A DNA stretch of 64,000 nucleotides from Rufibacter roseus (GTDB lineage: Bacteria > Bacteroidota > Bacteroidia > Cytophagales > Hymenobacteraceae). The notes under the pieces were generated by a model. It was not told the origin of the DNA. It worked only from the letters and a program-made list of their open reading frames with translations, and ran no database searches. The first letter of the stretch is position 1, and each line of letters starts with the position of its first letter. Positions 42,147 to 52,160 of the stretch are shown here, in pieces. Position numbers and translations under genes: made by a program. The stretch spans positions 62,001 through 126,000 of the forward strand of contig NZ_LRML01000011.1 in the NCBI RefSeq assembly GCF_001647285.1, in the 5' to 3' direction.

Positions 42147-43607
42147 TTATTGGTCCCACCACATTTTCTCAGCCAGACCTTTGGTCACTTTGCTTACTTC
42201 CTCAGAGTTACGGGCGCCCTCTGACTCTGGGTAAAGCACCCGGCGGATAAACTGACCGTTCAATGCAGGATTGTGCTCTGCCGGCAGCTCCATGGTAGGG
42301 TAAATGTTTGTAGAATAATCATAACGGCGTACATCTACCCACGCTTCAGGGTTTAGGTAAAGCGCTATGAGCTTTTCTTTCATGATCAACTCCAATGTCA
42401 GGTTTCCAGCACCTACCGCTACCTTAGGATCGTTCAAGTAAGCATTCATTTCAGCGGTAGGCACGCCTAATCTTTCCATGTGTGCTTTGATGCCGGCTAA
42501 ATAGGCCGCATACGCTTCTGCAGTGCTTCCCCGTGATGTTCTGGTGCCACCGTTCGCAATAAAGCGAGCCTCAGCTTCAATGAACTTCATTTCGCTGTAT
42601 GTTACCATAAGCACCGGTGAACCTTGTTTGGCATAGAAAGTATTGGCCGTAATGTTAGTGTTTCCACCAGAACCTTGACCATTTCTGTAACCGGCGTAAT
42701 TAGCAGTGCTGGTGCCTTTGTCTGCCAGATACGGCAAGCGCGGATCAACCAGGCCTGAATAGGCCACGCCGTTCATGAGGTTAATGAGTGTCTGCGACGG
42801 AGCCACAATAAAGTTACCGGTAGTGGTACCAATAGCCACACCACGGTGCCAAGGGTTCAGGTTTCTGTCGTTGTACATTACCAGCATGTCATCTGCGTTG
42901 CCAGTGAAAGCCTGCGCCACAGAGGCAAGCGCTTGGTTAGCAGCAGCTGCTCCGTTCTTTTCTACCAGGTGGATAGCGTAACGCGCCTTCAAGGCATTGG
43001 CAGCTTTTACCCATTTGCTGATGTTCCCACCGTAGATAATATCATCTCCGGCCGGTCTAACAGTAGACGTAGGTTTTTGCAGTTCTACCAGTGCCTCATC
43101 TAACAGTCTGTTGATGGTGCCATACAGTTGCTCTTGCTGGTCATAAGAGGGCGTTAACTCCTGTGGCCCCTGAAAAGCTTCTGAGAAAGGAACCGCTCCC
43201 CACGTATCGGTGAGCAAACCCAAGTTTAAAGCCTGCAACACTTTTACAATGCCCACATAATGGGCAGAGCCTTCCGCAGAGGCTTGTTCTACCAATAAAT
43301 TGGCGTTATTCAGGCTGTTCAGGTAGATCGTATTCCAGGCAGTATTGATTCGGGCATCAATGTGCCTGTCAAATAACTGAGGACCTGAAGTATAGGCCGC
43401 TAACTGTTGGGCAAAAAGGCTGGTGTAAAGACCCAGTTGATAGTGGGCATCTCCCGTGGAGACTTGTATGGGTGTAAGCAATGCATCTGAACTTACCGCA
43501 GAAGCCCGTGTAGGATCATCATTTACATCCAGAAAAGAATCACAGCCTGCCAAGGGAAGCAAGGCCAGTAATCCTATGGAAATATATCGTTTAGAAAATT
43601 GTAACAT
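42147..43607 (-). CDS. SusD/RagB-like lipoprotein (SusD-like_2)
   Basis: The 486-residue predicted lipoprotein (lipobox LLPLAGC) belongs to the SusD-like_2 branch: repeated helical TPR pairs in the first part, EKLIALYLNPEAWVDVRRYDY near the C-terminus and a final KMWWDQ. It forms the lid of the adjacent SusC transporter. Start ATG 43607 (MLQFSKRYISIG) is preferred to the TTG at 43613. It is 13 bp downstream of SusC copy 1. Confidence 0.92.
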   Translation of the reverse strand: MLQFSKRYISIGLLALLPLAGCDSFLDVNDDPTRASAVSSDALLTPIQVSTGDAHYQLGLYTSLFAQQLAAYTSGPQLFDRHIDARINTAWNTIYLNSLNNANLLVEQASAEGSAHYVGIVKVLQALNLGLLTDTWGAVPFSEAFQGPQELTPSYDQQEQLYGTINRLLDEALVELQKPTSTVRPAGDDIIYGGNISKWVKAANALKARYAIHLVEKNGAAAANQALASVAQAFTGNADDMLVMYNDRNLNPWHRGVAIGTTTGNFIVAPSQTLINLMNGVAYSGLVDPRLPYLADKGTSTANYAGYRNGQGSGGNTNITANTFYAKQGSPVLMVTYSEMKFIEAEARFIANGGTRTSRGSTAEAYAAYLAGIKAHMERLGVPTAEMNAYLNDPKVAVGAGNLTLELIMKEKLIALYLNPEAWVDVRRYDYSTNIYPTMELPAEHNPALNGQFIRRVLYPESEGARNSEEVSKVTKGLAEKMWWDQ

Positions 43608-43620
43608 GTTCAAATCTAGA

Positions 43621-46600
43621 TTAAAGGGTAATGTTCAAACCAAAGGCATAACTTCTAACAGCAGGAATGCCGTAGCCAGTATATCCAAGCGCATTGCTAC
43701 CAGATCCGTACGTAGGAGTCTCAGGATCAAAGCCTTCAAAAGGAGTAATCAGAAATAAGTTGTTACCTGTAAGGCTTACCCGCGCGCTCTTGAATGGCGT
43801 TTTCCCAATTAAGCTACCCGGCAATGTGTATGACAGCTGGGCATTTCTTAAACGCACCCATGAAGCATCTTGTAAAAGCACATCAGCGGCATCATTGTAG
43901 CTACCTCCGTTCCGGTAGAAAGCCTCATCTAAAATAACTGGTATAGTGTTCGGCTCTCCGTTGGCATTCACTCCTTTGAAGATCAACTGCTGGTATCTGT
44001 TCTCGGTTCTGATGTCAATACCATTCCGGATACGGTTACGCATACTTACATCATACACATCTCCACCCTGACGAATGTCAATCAAAGCAGACAAAGTCAA
44101 ACCTTTCCAGGTGATAACGTTGGTAATACCACCTTGCCAGTCTGGCAGCGCGTTACCTACTTTCACCAATGGTGCAGCTGGACTTAGAATTGGCAGGCCG
44201 TTAGTGCCAATGATTAACTGGCCTTGCTCATTACGCTGAAATACGCGGCCATACAAGTCACCGGCAGAGCCACCCACCACAAGTTTGTTCATGATGCGGT
44301 CATCTTGGAAGATGATTTCGCTCACAGCCTCATTGATGGAAAGAACTTCGCTGCGGTTGCGCGACCAGTTCACCACTACTTCCCAAGTAAAGTCGTTTGT
44401 TTTAACAGGAGTACCGCTTACTAATAACTCAATACCAGTATTCTGTATTTCTCCGGCATTGCTGGTGTAGTTGGTGATACCAGAGGTGACACTGGTTGGA
44501 ATAGCCAAAATCTGATCGCTACTGTTTGACCGGTAGTACGTAGCGTCTACTGAGATTCTGCCCTGCAGGAACTGCAACTCAGTACCAAACTCTATTGAAG
44601 AAGTAGTTTCAGGACGCAGGTTAGGGTCACCTTGGTTTGTGCTCACTACAAAGCCGTTTCTGTTCCCGAACGGAAAGCCAGAAGCTGCTCCATAATAAGT
44701 ACCTACCCGGTAAGGCTGGGTGTCCTTCCCTACCTCTGCCCAAGAAGCTCTTATTTTACCGTAATTCAGAATCTTGTTGTCACTCAGGTTAAGCGGCTCG
44801 GTAAATATAAAGCTGGTGCTCACGGATGGATAGAAGAATGACCGGTTCTCTTTTGGCAACGTAGAAGTCCAATCGTTACGACCCGTCACGTTCAGGAACA
44901 ACATGTTCTTATAGTCCAACTTGGCATCAAAAAAGGCTCCAATTAGTCTTCTTTCACTTATACCGTTTGAAGTGAAAATATTTGCCGTGTTTGAAAGGTG
45001 GTAGAACAACGGAACCGTAAAACGCTCTCCACGGGTGTTCAGAATATCTGAATATTGGTTTTCTACAGAGTTACCAATCATTAAGCTACCTCTCAGATCT
45101 TCTGAAAAGTCATGCTCAGCGGTTAAGAAAGCGTTGGATGTTATTTCGCGGTAGTTTACGCGCTCTTCCACCAAAAAGCCTCCGGTACCGGCAGCAATAT
45201 CTAAAGTAGGTGCTCCTTGGAAAATAGGCCCTGGCACTAAACGCTGACGGTTGTCGCTGTACACGTCGGCACCAATTTTATAGCTAAACTTTAACCAATG
45301 GGTGAAGTCGTAGTTAAGCCCAACATTACCGAGCACACGGTTCACATCGTCTTTCAACGTACTATGTTCAGCCAAATAGCGTGGGTTATCAATTACACCT
45401 GGCGAGTACACTTTCATGGTACCGTCAGGATTCATATAATCATTCACATCAAAAGTAGTAGTGTGATAAGTCAAGGCAGACATGATGCCTTTGTCGCCTG
45501 AGGCAGCTTTATTACCACCAGACTGGCTGTAGCTCACTGAACCAGTTATGCCAAACTTAGGAGACACATTTACAGCACCACCCAATTTTACCGTGGTACG
45601 TGCCCAATCTGAGTTCGGCACTATCCCCTCTTGGTTGAAATGGGAAAGAGAGGTGTGGAAGGTAGCTTTATCACTTCCCCCTGACACGCTTAAATTATTG
45701 TCAAAACGGGTACCGGTCTGAAAGAAGTCCTTGAAGTTATCATAGAAAGGCTCATCGGTAATAGGTGGGCCAAAGGTTTGGAAACGGTTTGGAGCACCGG
45801 CAGCAGTCCAACGCAATCTTCCACTTAAACCTTCTCTGTAGCGCGTCTGGTAACGCGGAGTTTTGTTTATATTGTCAATACCAAAATTAGAGCTGAAGTT
45901 TACAGTAGTAGCCCCAGCCTTTCCTTTTTTGGTGGTGATAATGATTACACCATTGGCTGCTCTTAGACCGTAAAGAGCGGTAGCTGCTGCTCCTTTAAGC
46001 ACGGTCATGCTCTCCACATCTTCTGGGTTTATGTCTGCGGCCCGGTTCGTGAAAGCAAATTGCTCTGAGCTGTTCACAGCATTGGAACCTGCACTTGGCA
46101 ATTGGTTACCGGCAATAGTCTCGTTGCTGATAGGAATACCGTCTACTACAAACAGAGGCTGGTTGTTAGCCCCCGGATTCAAGGAGTTGATCCCCCTGAT
46201 TTGGATACGGGAACCAGCTCCAGGCGTACCACCGGTACCTAATACTTGAACCCCTGCTACACGCCCTTGCAGAGCATTGACCACATTTGGGTTCTGTGTT
46301 CTGGCAATTTCCTCTGCGCCTACTTCCTGCACAGCATACCCCAGCGATTTCTTTTCCTGCTCCCTACCAAAGGCTGTTACTACCACTTCATTCAGTAGCT
46401 GCACATCTGGCTTTAGAGAGACATTGATGTTAGAGCGACCGTTTATGGGTACCTCTTGCGCAGTAAAGCCAATAAAAGAAACCACCAGCGTGCCTCCCGT
46501 TGCTGGAGCAGCTATGCTATAGTTTCCATCAGCATCGGTGTTGGTACCAACGGTAGTACCTTTCACCACAACGCTGGCTCCTATTACCGGAGTACCATCA

Positions 46601-46704
46601 GAGGCGGATAAGACCCTACCGGTAATCTGCCGGTCTTGGGCTGCCAGTTGATTAATACCACAGAGGGTAAAAACCACCATCAGCAAAATGTAAATTTTCT
46701 TCAT
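43621..46704 (-). CDS. SusC/RagA TonB-dependent outer membrane transporter, copy 1
   Basis: The 1027-residue protein has a signal peptide (ILLMVVFTLCGINQLAAQ), a CarboxypepD_reg-like beta-sandwich (ITGRVLSASDGTPVIGASVV), the SusC signature and plug domain (NEVVVTAFGREQEKKSLGYA, then NPEDVESMTVLKGAAATALYG), and a 22-strand barrel. It imports a bulky substrate together with SusD. No glycosidase, peptidase or sigma/anti-sigma gene is adjacent, so the substrate cannot be inferred. It follows the second SusC/SusD set after a terminator. Confidence 0.95.
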   Translation of the reverse strand: MKKIYILLMVVFTLCGINQLAAQDRQITGRVLSASDGTPVIGASVVVKGTTVGTNTDADGNYSIAAPATGGTLVVSFIGFTAQEVPINGRSNINVSLKPDVQLLNEVVVTAFGREQEKKSLGYAVQEVGAEEIARTQNPNVVNALQGRVAGVQVLGTGGTPGAGSRIQIRGINSLNPGANNQPLFVVDGIPISNETIAGNQLPSAGSNAVNSSEQFAFTNRAADINPEDVESMTVLKGAAATALYGLRAANGVIIITTKKGKAGATTVNFSSNFGIDNINKTPRYQTRYREGLSGRLRWTAAGAPNRFQTFGPPITDEPFYDNFKDFFQTGTRFDNNLSVSGGSDKATFHTSLSHFNQEGIVPNSDWARTTVKLGGAVNVSPKFGITGSVSYSQSGGNKAASGDKGIMSALTYHTTTFDVNDYMNPDGTMKVYSPGVIDNPRYLAEHSTLKDDVNRVLGNVGLNYDFTHWLKFSYKIGADVYSDNRQRLVPGPIFQGAPTLDIAAGTGGFLVEERVNYREITSNAFLTAEHDFSEDLRGSLMIGNSVENQYSDILNTRGERFTVPLFYHLSNTANIFTSNGISERRLIGAFFDAKLDYKNMLFLNVTGRNDWTSTLPKENRSFFYPSVSTSFIFTEPLNLSDNKILNYGKIRASWAEVGKDTQPYRVGTYYGAASGFPFGNRNGFVVSTNQGDPNLRPETTSSIEFGTELQFLQGRISVDATYYRSNSSDQILAIPTSVTSGITNYTSNAGEIQNTGIELLVSGTPVKTNDFTWEVVVNWSRNRSEVLSINEAVSEIIFQDDRIMNKLVVGGSAGDLYGRVFQRNEQGQLIIGTNGLPILSPAAPLVKVGNALPDWQGGITNVITWKGLTLSALIDIRQGGDVYDVSMRNRIRNGIDIRTENRYQQLIFKGVNANGEPNTIPVILDEAFYRNGGSYNDAADVLLQDASWVRLRNAQLSYTLPGSLIGKTPFKSARVSLTGNNLFLITPFEGFDPETPTYGSGSNALGYTGYGIPAVRSYAFGLNITL

Positions 46705-47099
46705 GTGTAAAATTGGTTGTTTGTAAATAGGAATAAGAAAGAACAGACTAAAACTTTAATTTTCTCAGGGAATACCAGTTGAAAAATAACACCAAAAAAG
46801 CGCTTAAACAACAGACATAGCTACTTTTTAGCTATTTCATTGACTTATCCACCAAAATAAAAGGTAAACTAAATTTTAAAGCCAATACATTTTAAATTTA
46901 TTTATAGTGTATTACTGTTTTTTATATTATTTTAATATAGACACCTAAATCATTGATCAAGTTTTAGAGAATATCTAATTTACCTATGGTTGCAGGCAAG
47001 AATCTAAGCAGCGAAAAGGGTAATCAATAGTGATAGTTCTATAAAAAAAGAGAGGCCGGTAAAACCGGCCTCTCTTTTTATGTTAAAATATTATTGGTC
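46705..47099. other. AT-rich gap between SusC/SusD sets
   Basis: About 395 bp without genes. The right end (47045-47079) is the terminator of the upstream SusD; the rest probably holds the promoter of SusC copy 1, which I could not place exactly. Confidence 0.5.
47045..47079 (-). terminator. Terminator of the upstream SusC/SusD operon
   Basis: A perfect 16-bp stem AAAAAGAGAGGCCGGT / ACCGGCCTCTCTTTTT with loop AAA, 21 bp after the stop of SusD copy 2 (minus strand). Confidence 0.92.
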
Positions 47100-48518
47100 T
47101 TACTGATCCCACCAAAGCTTGTCAGACAACGCACCTACTGCAGGAACATTAGCACCGTTTCTACTTATTTCATCAGTTGGGTAAGCAACCCTTCTAATGA
47201 ATGTTGGAAGAACAACATTGGCTGGAAGTGTGAAATCTTTATACTGATAGTCAAACCGGCGAGCATCATTCCAAGCTTCAGGATTCAAATAGGTAGCAAC
47301 GTACTTTTCCTTGAAGATCAGAGCTAGGGTAAGATTACTGGCTCCCACTGCCACCGATGGATGGGTCATATAAGCCTCTTTGTCAGTAGCAGATACTTGA
47401 AGTCGGTCCATGCTAGCCCTTATTCCCTCTAAATAAGCTGTATATGCTCTGTTACGATCATTTGCCCTTAGAGCGGCTTCTGCCTCAATAAATTTCACTT
47501 CGGCATAGGTAGCTAAATATATAGGGGATTCATCTCCAGTAAGGGGAGAAGTTCTGGAAATATAGCTTTCATCCTTTACTGTACTGCTGGCTGGCCCTAC
47601 GTTTCCGGCACCGTTAGGTGTACCTTTATAGGTATTGGTTACAGTAGCGGTGGCAATCTTTGGAAGCCGTGGGTCTACTATGTCGTAGGTTGTACCGTTA
47701 AGGTGGTCAATAAACTGCTCAGACAGCCATCCGCCCAACAGGTTCCCCTCATTTGAAAGAGAAACACCGGCCCAATAATTCCGCAAAGGAAACACATTCA
47801 TACCGGCATCATCTGCATTGCTGGTAAAGGAGTTGTCTACCGCCGCCAACACCTCCGCAGGCGCATACGAAGAAGTCTTGCTCACTTTGTTTAGCTGACG
47901 CGCCTTGAGAGCATAGGCAAACTTAAGCCACTTGGTACGGTCTCCGCCATAAATTAAATCACTGGCTGGGGCAAGTTTAACCGGGGCATCAGTCTTAGAA
48001 AGCTCTGTAATAGCTTCGTTCAAGAGAGACAGGCTCTCTGCATACAAATCTTGCTGAGAATCATACTTGGGTGTTAAAGTACTTAAGTTAAAGGCCTGCG
48101 AATACGGGGCATCTCCAAATAAGTCTGTCACCATAGTTAGGTGGTATGACAACAGCACGTTGGCCACGCCTAAATACTCACTGGAGTTTTGGGCCATGGC
48201 TTTTTGCCGCATGTCATAGATGTCGGCCATGGCCAGGTAAAGAGAGTTCCAGGTACCTGAGTAATTAGCTACATCATAAGTATCTGTAGTGGCAGACGGT
48301 GATGGACTAGCCAGGTACTGTACAAAATAAGAGGTTATGTTAGACACATTGTATGTACTGGCTCCCGCTTTCTGAGTAGCTGTGGCCAACAAGGCAGATA
48401 AAGCTGGGTCAGTTACCTGATTTGGGTTTTCACTCAGGTTAAAGTAATCATCGCATCCTTGCAATCCCAAGGCCCCAATAAGCGCCACTGGAAGTATCAA
48501 TCTATATATTCTTTTCAT
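47100..48518 (-). CDS. SusD/RagB-like lipoprotein (SusD-like_2), copy 2
   Basis: The 472-residue predicted lipoprotein (lipobox LGLQGC) is similar in layout to the SusD at 42147, with the matching segments EKYVATYLNPEAWNDARRFDY and the terminal KLWWDQ. It is 11 bp downstream of SusC copy 2. The similarity between the two SusD proteins suggests a tandem duplication of the whole pair with later divergence. Confidence 0.93.
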   Translation of the reverse strand: MKRIYRLILPVALIGALGLQGCDDYFNLSENPNQVTDPALSALLATATQKAGASTYNVSNITSYFVQYLASPSPSATTDTYDVANYSGTWNSLYLAMADIYDMRQKAMAQNSSEYLGVANVLLSYHLTMVTDLFGDAPYSQAFNLSTLTPKYDSQQDLYAESLSLLNEAITELSKTDAPVKLAPASDLIYGGDRTKWLKFAYALKARQLNKVSKTSSYAPAEVLAAVDNSFTSNADDAGMNVFPLRNYWAGVSLSNEGNLLGGWLSEQFIDHLNGTTYDIVDPRLPKIATATVTNTYKGTPNGAGNVGPASSTVKDESYISRTSPLTGDESPIYLATYAEVKFIEAEAALRANDRNRAYTAYLEGIRASMDRLQVSATDKEAYMTHPSVAVGASNLTLALIFKEKYVATYLNPEAWNDARRFDYQYKDFTLPANVVLPTFIRRVAYPTDEISRNGANVPAVGALSDKLWWDQ

Positions 48519-48529
48519 ATTGTTTACAA

Positions 48530-51500
48530 TTAGAAACCAACGTTAAGGGTAAAAAAGAAGCTTCTAACAGCCGGATAGGTAAAGCCTGAGAAGCCATCTA
48601 CGTTGCTTCCGCTGTTGGTTCCGCTTGTTTCTGGGTCATACCCATAATAGTCGGTTGACAGCCATAGGTTGTTACCCGTAGCAGAAACTGAGGCATTCTT
48701 GATAAAGTTTTTAGGTAGCCATACCGAAGGCAGATCATAGTTTAAGGTAAGGGTACGTAATCTTACCCAAGAAGCATCTTGCACAAATTCTTCTGATACT
48801 GTTCTATGAACGTTACGGTAATAGCCATTGCCATAGTCAACGCCGTCTGGTCCCATGCCTTGGCCTAACCAAACACGCTTGGTATTAGGAGTACCATCTG
48901 CCAACACACCTTCAAATACAACAAAATCGTTACGGTTAGCCGTGTAGTCCGCTTTACCGAAAGCAGAATAGAAGTTCTCTAGCTGGTTGTATTTGTCTTG
49001 ACCTATACGGGCATCGAACAAGGTAGTAAGACTTAGGCTTTTGTACCGGAAAGTGTTGGTAAAGCCCCCGATCCAGTCTGGCTGGGTGTTACCTAAAATC
49101 TTTTGGCTGCTAGCCGGTGCAATAACCGGGAAACCATTTGCACCAATAATCATTGGCTTAGAAGTGTCAGTGAATAATGGATCTTCTGTTTCATTGCCAT
49201 AGTAACGCAGGTAATGCGACCCATAAATATTTCCGTAAGGCTGGCCTGGCACTAATTTCATTGTAACCGTTGCTCTTCCGTAGCCAAACTGCGAGCCCAT
49301 TGGAATCTCAGTCAAACCTTCTCTCAGGCTCACGACTTTGTTTCTATTGGCCGAGAAAATGAGTTTGCTTTCCCATGAGAAATTTTCTTTTTGAATTGGG
49401 GTGGCATTCAAAACAATTTCCACTCCCTTATTTCTCATACTACCCGCGTTTACGGCTGCTCTTAAATAACCTGTGGTATTGGTTACATCAATATTGATGA
49501 TTTGATCCTCACTTAAAGAGTAGTAGTAGGTAAAGTCAAACCCTAAGCGCCCGTTCAGGAACCTCATCTCCAAACCAGACTCATATGTATTGGTAAACTC
49601 AGGCTTTAAGTTTGGATCACCTAACACAGCACCTCTGGTGAAGCCAGTATATCCAGAAGGCAGGCCGCTGTATGACGTGTAGCCAGTAGAGGTTGAATAA
49701 GGCAAGGCATCTTTACCCACTTTGGCGTAAGACAGCCTAAGCTTTCCGTATCTGATAAATTCAGGCAACTCAAACTGCTCTGTAAACACATACCCTAAAC
49801 TTACTGATGGGTAGAAGAATGAATTGTTAGGGCTAAGCAAGGAAGATGTTTTATCATTTCTTCCGGTAAGGGTAAGGTATAAATAGTCTTTGTAATCTAA
49901 CGTTGCCTCCCCAAATAATCCCATCAATCTATAGTCGGTATTAGTTTGTGTAGCACTTATGATTTTAGCATTACGCAAGCTGAACCAGTCAAACACAGTA
50001 AGTTCCCGACCTGAAACACCAACATCTTTGGTGCTTCTGTCATACAAGTCATGGCCTAAGCGCAGAGTGGCTTTCAGATCACTGGTAAAATTGTGGGTTA
50101 AAGTAGCAACAAAGGTGGAGTTGATAGCTCTGAAGTTTGAATTGTATTCATTTACATAACCTAAGCCATTGTCATAGTTTGCTTCACCAGGTATGCCACG
50201 CAAACCAGGAGCAGTTCCAACTCTGTTATCAGTGTAGGTGTCAACCCCTACTCTATAGTTAAAGTCTAACCAACTAGTTGGGGTGTAACCAAAAGTAAGC
50301 CCACCAATAAAGCGGTTCACATTATCTTTCAAACGGTTAGTAGCAGCCCCAAAGAGCGGGTTGTCGTTTCCACCGTGTGTCAACATAGTACCGTCTGGAT
50401 TTTGGTAATCTCTGATATCCCAACGATCTGTGAAGTAGGCAAGGCTCTCACCGAAACGGTCAGCGTTATAGCGATAACCTCCAGAATTGATAAAGTTGAA
50501 GTTTGCGCCTGTTTTAAACTTCTCACTTATCTTCACTTCTGTGTTCAAACGGGCTGAAAAGTTTTTATAGTCAGTGAAGGGTAACACTCCTTCATGATTA
50601 AGATAAGACAGGGAAGAAAGAAACGTTATTTTATCCGTTCCGCCAGAAAAGGAAAGTGAGTTCCGGGACTGTTTTCCAGTACGGTACGCATTTTCCATGT
50701 TGTTGTACAACTGCTCTGGGTGAGTTGGATCAATCTCACGCGCCTCAGCAACAGAAGGTCCCCATGCCGGCCAAAAGCTGGTAGGGTCATATTCTCCTAG
50801 GTAGCCTTGGGTAAAGTTACGCTGAATGGCAGGAAATTTATTTACGTTTTCAAAGCCATAGCTGCTGGTAAAGTTTACTCGCAACGCTCCTTCACGGCCT
50901 TTTTTAGTGGTGATCACCACTACCCCGTTGGCACCCCTTAAACCATACAGGGCAGTTGCTGCCCCGCCTTTTAATATGTTAATGCTGGCAATATCATCTG
51001 GGTTGATATCGGCTGCACGGTTGCTCATTCCTCTTAATTCAGCGCCTGCTCCGTAAGTAGAGGTTGAGTTGTCCATCAAAACACCATCAATCACAAATAG
51101 AGGCTCATTTGACCTTCCTACATCAATAGAGTTTACACCTCTAATTCTGATGCTGGTACCTTGCCCTGGGGCGCCCCCTGTACTTGAAATTTGAGCACCA
51201 GCTACTTGACCTTGCAAGGCATTTAATACGTTGGGCTGCCGGCTTCTGGAAATATCTTCTGAATCTACTTCCTGCGTTGCATACCCCAAAGCTCTTTTCT
51301 CTCTCGAAATACCAAGAGCTGTCACTACTACTTCCCCGAGCTGCTGATTGTCCGGAGCCAAGGCAACATTGACTGAATTCTGGCTTCCAACTGAAACCTC
51401 TCTGGTTGTATAACCTAAATAACTTATTACCAAGGTAGCCGCATTATCAGGCACTTGTAGTCTAAAGTTCCCGTTAGCATCTGTAGAAGTTCCGTTAGTG

Positions 51501-51643
51501 GTTCCTTTGACCACCACACTTACGCCTGGCAAGCCACTGCCATCATCAGATGCAGTTACTCTACCGCTGACTTCTCGTTGCTGCGCATACGAAATGCCCA
51601 GCGTAGAAATCAACATCAGTAAAAGGAGTAATGTTTTTTTCAT
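48530..51643 (-). CDS. SusC/RagA TonB-dependent outer membrane transporter, copy 2
   Basis: The 1037-residue protein has a signal peptide (TLLLLLMLISTLGISYAQ), a CarboxypepD_reg-like domain (VSGRVTASDDGSGLPGVSVV), the signature LGEVVVTALGISREKRALGY, the plug (NPDDIASINILKGGAATALYG) and a barrel ending FFFTLNVGF. It is clearly paralogous to copy 1 (matching plug and signature regions). The lone SusC/SusD pair without enzymes suggests uptake of a substrate processed elsewhere. Confidence 0.95.
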   Translation of the reverse strand: MKKTLLLLLMLISTLGISYAQQREVSGRVTASDDGSGLPGVSVVVKGTTNGTSTDANGNFRLQVPDNAATLVISYLGYTTREVSVGSQNSVNVALAPDNQQLGEVVVTALGISREKRALGYATQEVDSEDISRSRQPNVLNALQGQVAGAQISSTGGAPGQGTSIRIRGVNSIDVGRSNEPLFVIDGVLMDNSTSTYGAGAELRGMSNRAADINPDDIASINILKGGAATALYGLRGANGVVVITTKKGREGALRVNFTSSYGFENVNKFPAIQRNFTQGYLGEYDPTSFWPAWGPSVAEAREIDPTHPEQLYNNMENAYRTGKQSRNSLSFSGGTDKITFLSSLSYLNHEGVLPFTDYKNFSARLNTEVKISEKFKTGANFNFINSGGYRYNADRFGESLAYFTDRWDIRDYQNPDGTMLTHGGNDNPLFGAATNRLKDNVNRFIGGLTFGYTPTSWLDFNYRVGVDTYTDNRVGTAPGLRGIPGEANYDNGLGYVNEYNSNFRAINSTFVATLTHNFTSDLKATLRLGHDLYDRSTKDVGVSGRELTVFDWFSLRNAKIISATQTNTDYRLMGLFGEATLDYKDYLYLTLTGRNDKTSSLLSPNNSFFYPSVSLGYVFTEQFELPEFIRYGKLRLSYAKVGKDALPYSTSTGYTSYSGLPSGYTGFTRGAVLGDPNLKPEFTNTYESGLEMRFLNGRLGFDFTYYYSLSEDQIINIDVTNTTGYLRAAVNAGSMRNKGVEIVLNATPIQKENFSWESKLIFSANRNKVVSLREGLTEIPMGSQFGYGRATVTMKLVPGQPYGNIYGSHYLRYYGNETEDPLFTDTSKPMIIGANGFPVIAPASSQKILGNTQPDWIGGFTNTFRYKSLSLTTLFDARIGQDKYNQLENFYSAFGKADYTANRNDFVVFEGVLADGTPNTKRVWLGQGMGPDGVDYGNGYYRNVHRTVSEEFVQDASWVRLRTLTLNYDLPSVWLPKNFIKNASVSATGNNLWLSTDYYGYDPETSGTNSGSNVDGFSGFTYPAVRSFFFTLNVGF

Positions 51644-52160
51644 GCTTTGTTTGTAGTTAATTGGTGAAAATAAAGAATGGGACAGGTGGCCTAATGGCCA
51701 TATAAATGGTTTGTGTGGAGAATTATAAATATTATTTGCGGTATCTCCTACTATAGCTCCTTAAAAAATGAATAAAAACTTAAAGGATCAGTAACTTTTG
51801 AATAAAATTGACATAATACAGAGGCTTTACTTATAAAATTTAAATCCTTCTAAAGCTATAAGTCATTCAATAATACAAACCCTTCAACTCTTACAGACCC
51901 ATATTATACATAACTGATTAACAGAACATTATAAAATTTATCTTTATCTATGCACACTGTGACTGCACTTTGCTACAGACAATATTTATAGGCATTGAGA
52001 TGAGGAGCATTTGCCTCATTGTTCAGAAAGGACAATAGATTGGGAGAAAGCCACGACAACATGGCCTATTTTGATCAGCTGAACAAATAGAACAGTGACA
52101 AACGAAAAAAATCAGGAAACGGGAAAATAAATCTACTGCTGCAATACCCTCAGCAACACT
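51644..52160. other. Gene-free stretch upstream of SusC copy 2
   Basis: About 517 AT-rich bases; no frame longer than about 30 codons looks real and no repeat is seen. It should contain the SusC copy 2 promoter; no clear TAnnTTTG could be chosen. Confidence 0.5.

Noticed and set aside
41652-51643. Full polysaccharide utilisation locus
   Set aside because: Two SusC/SusD pairs and one lipoprotein are present, but no glycoside hydrolase, lyase or regulator is within the window.
51983-52090. Short plus-strand frame ending MAYFDQLNK
   Set aside because: It is under 30 codons, lacks a start codon after the preceding stop and has no detectable relative; chance is more likely.
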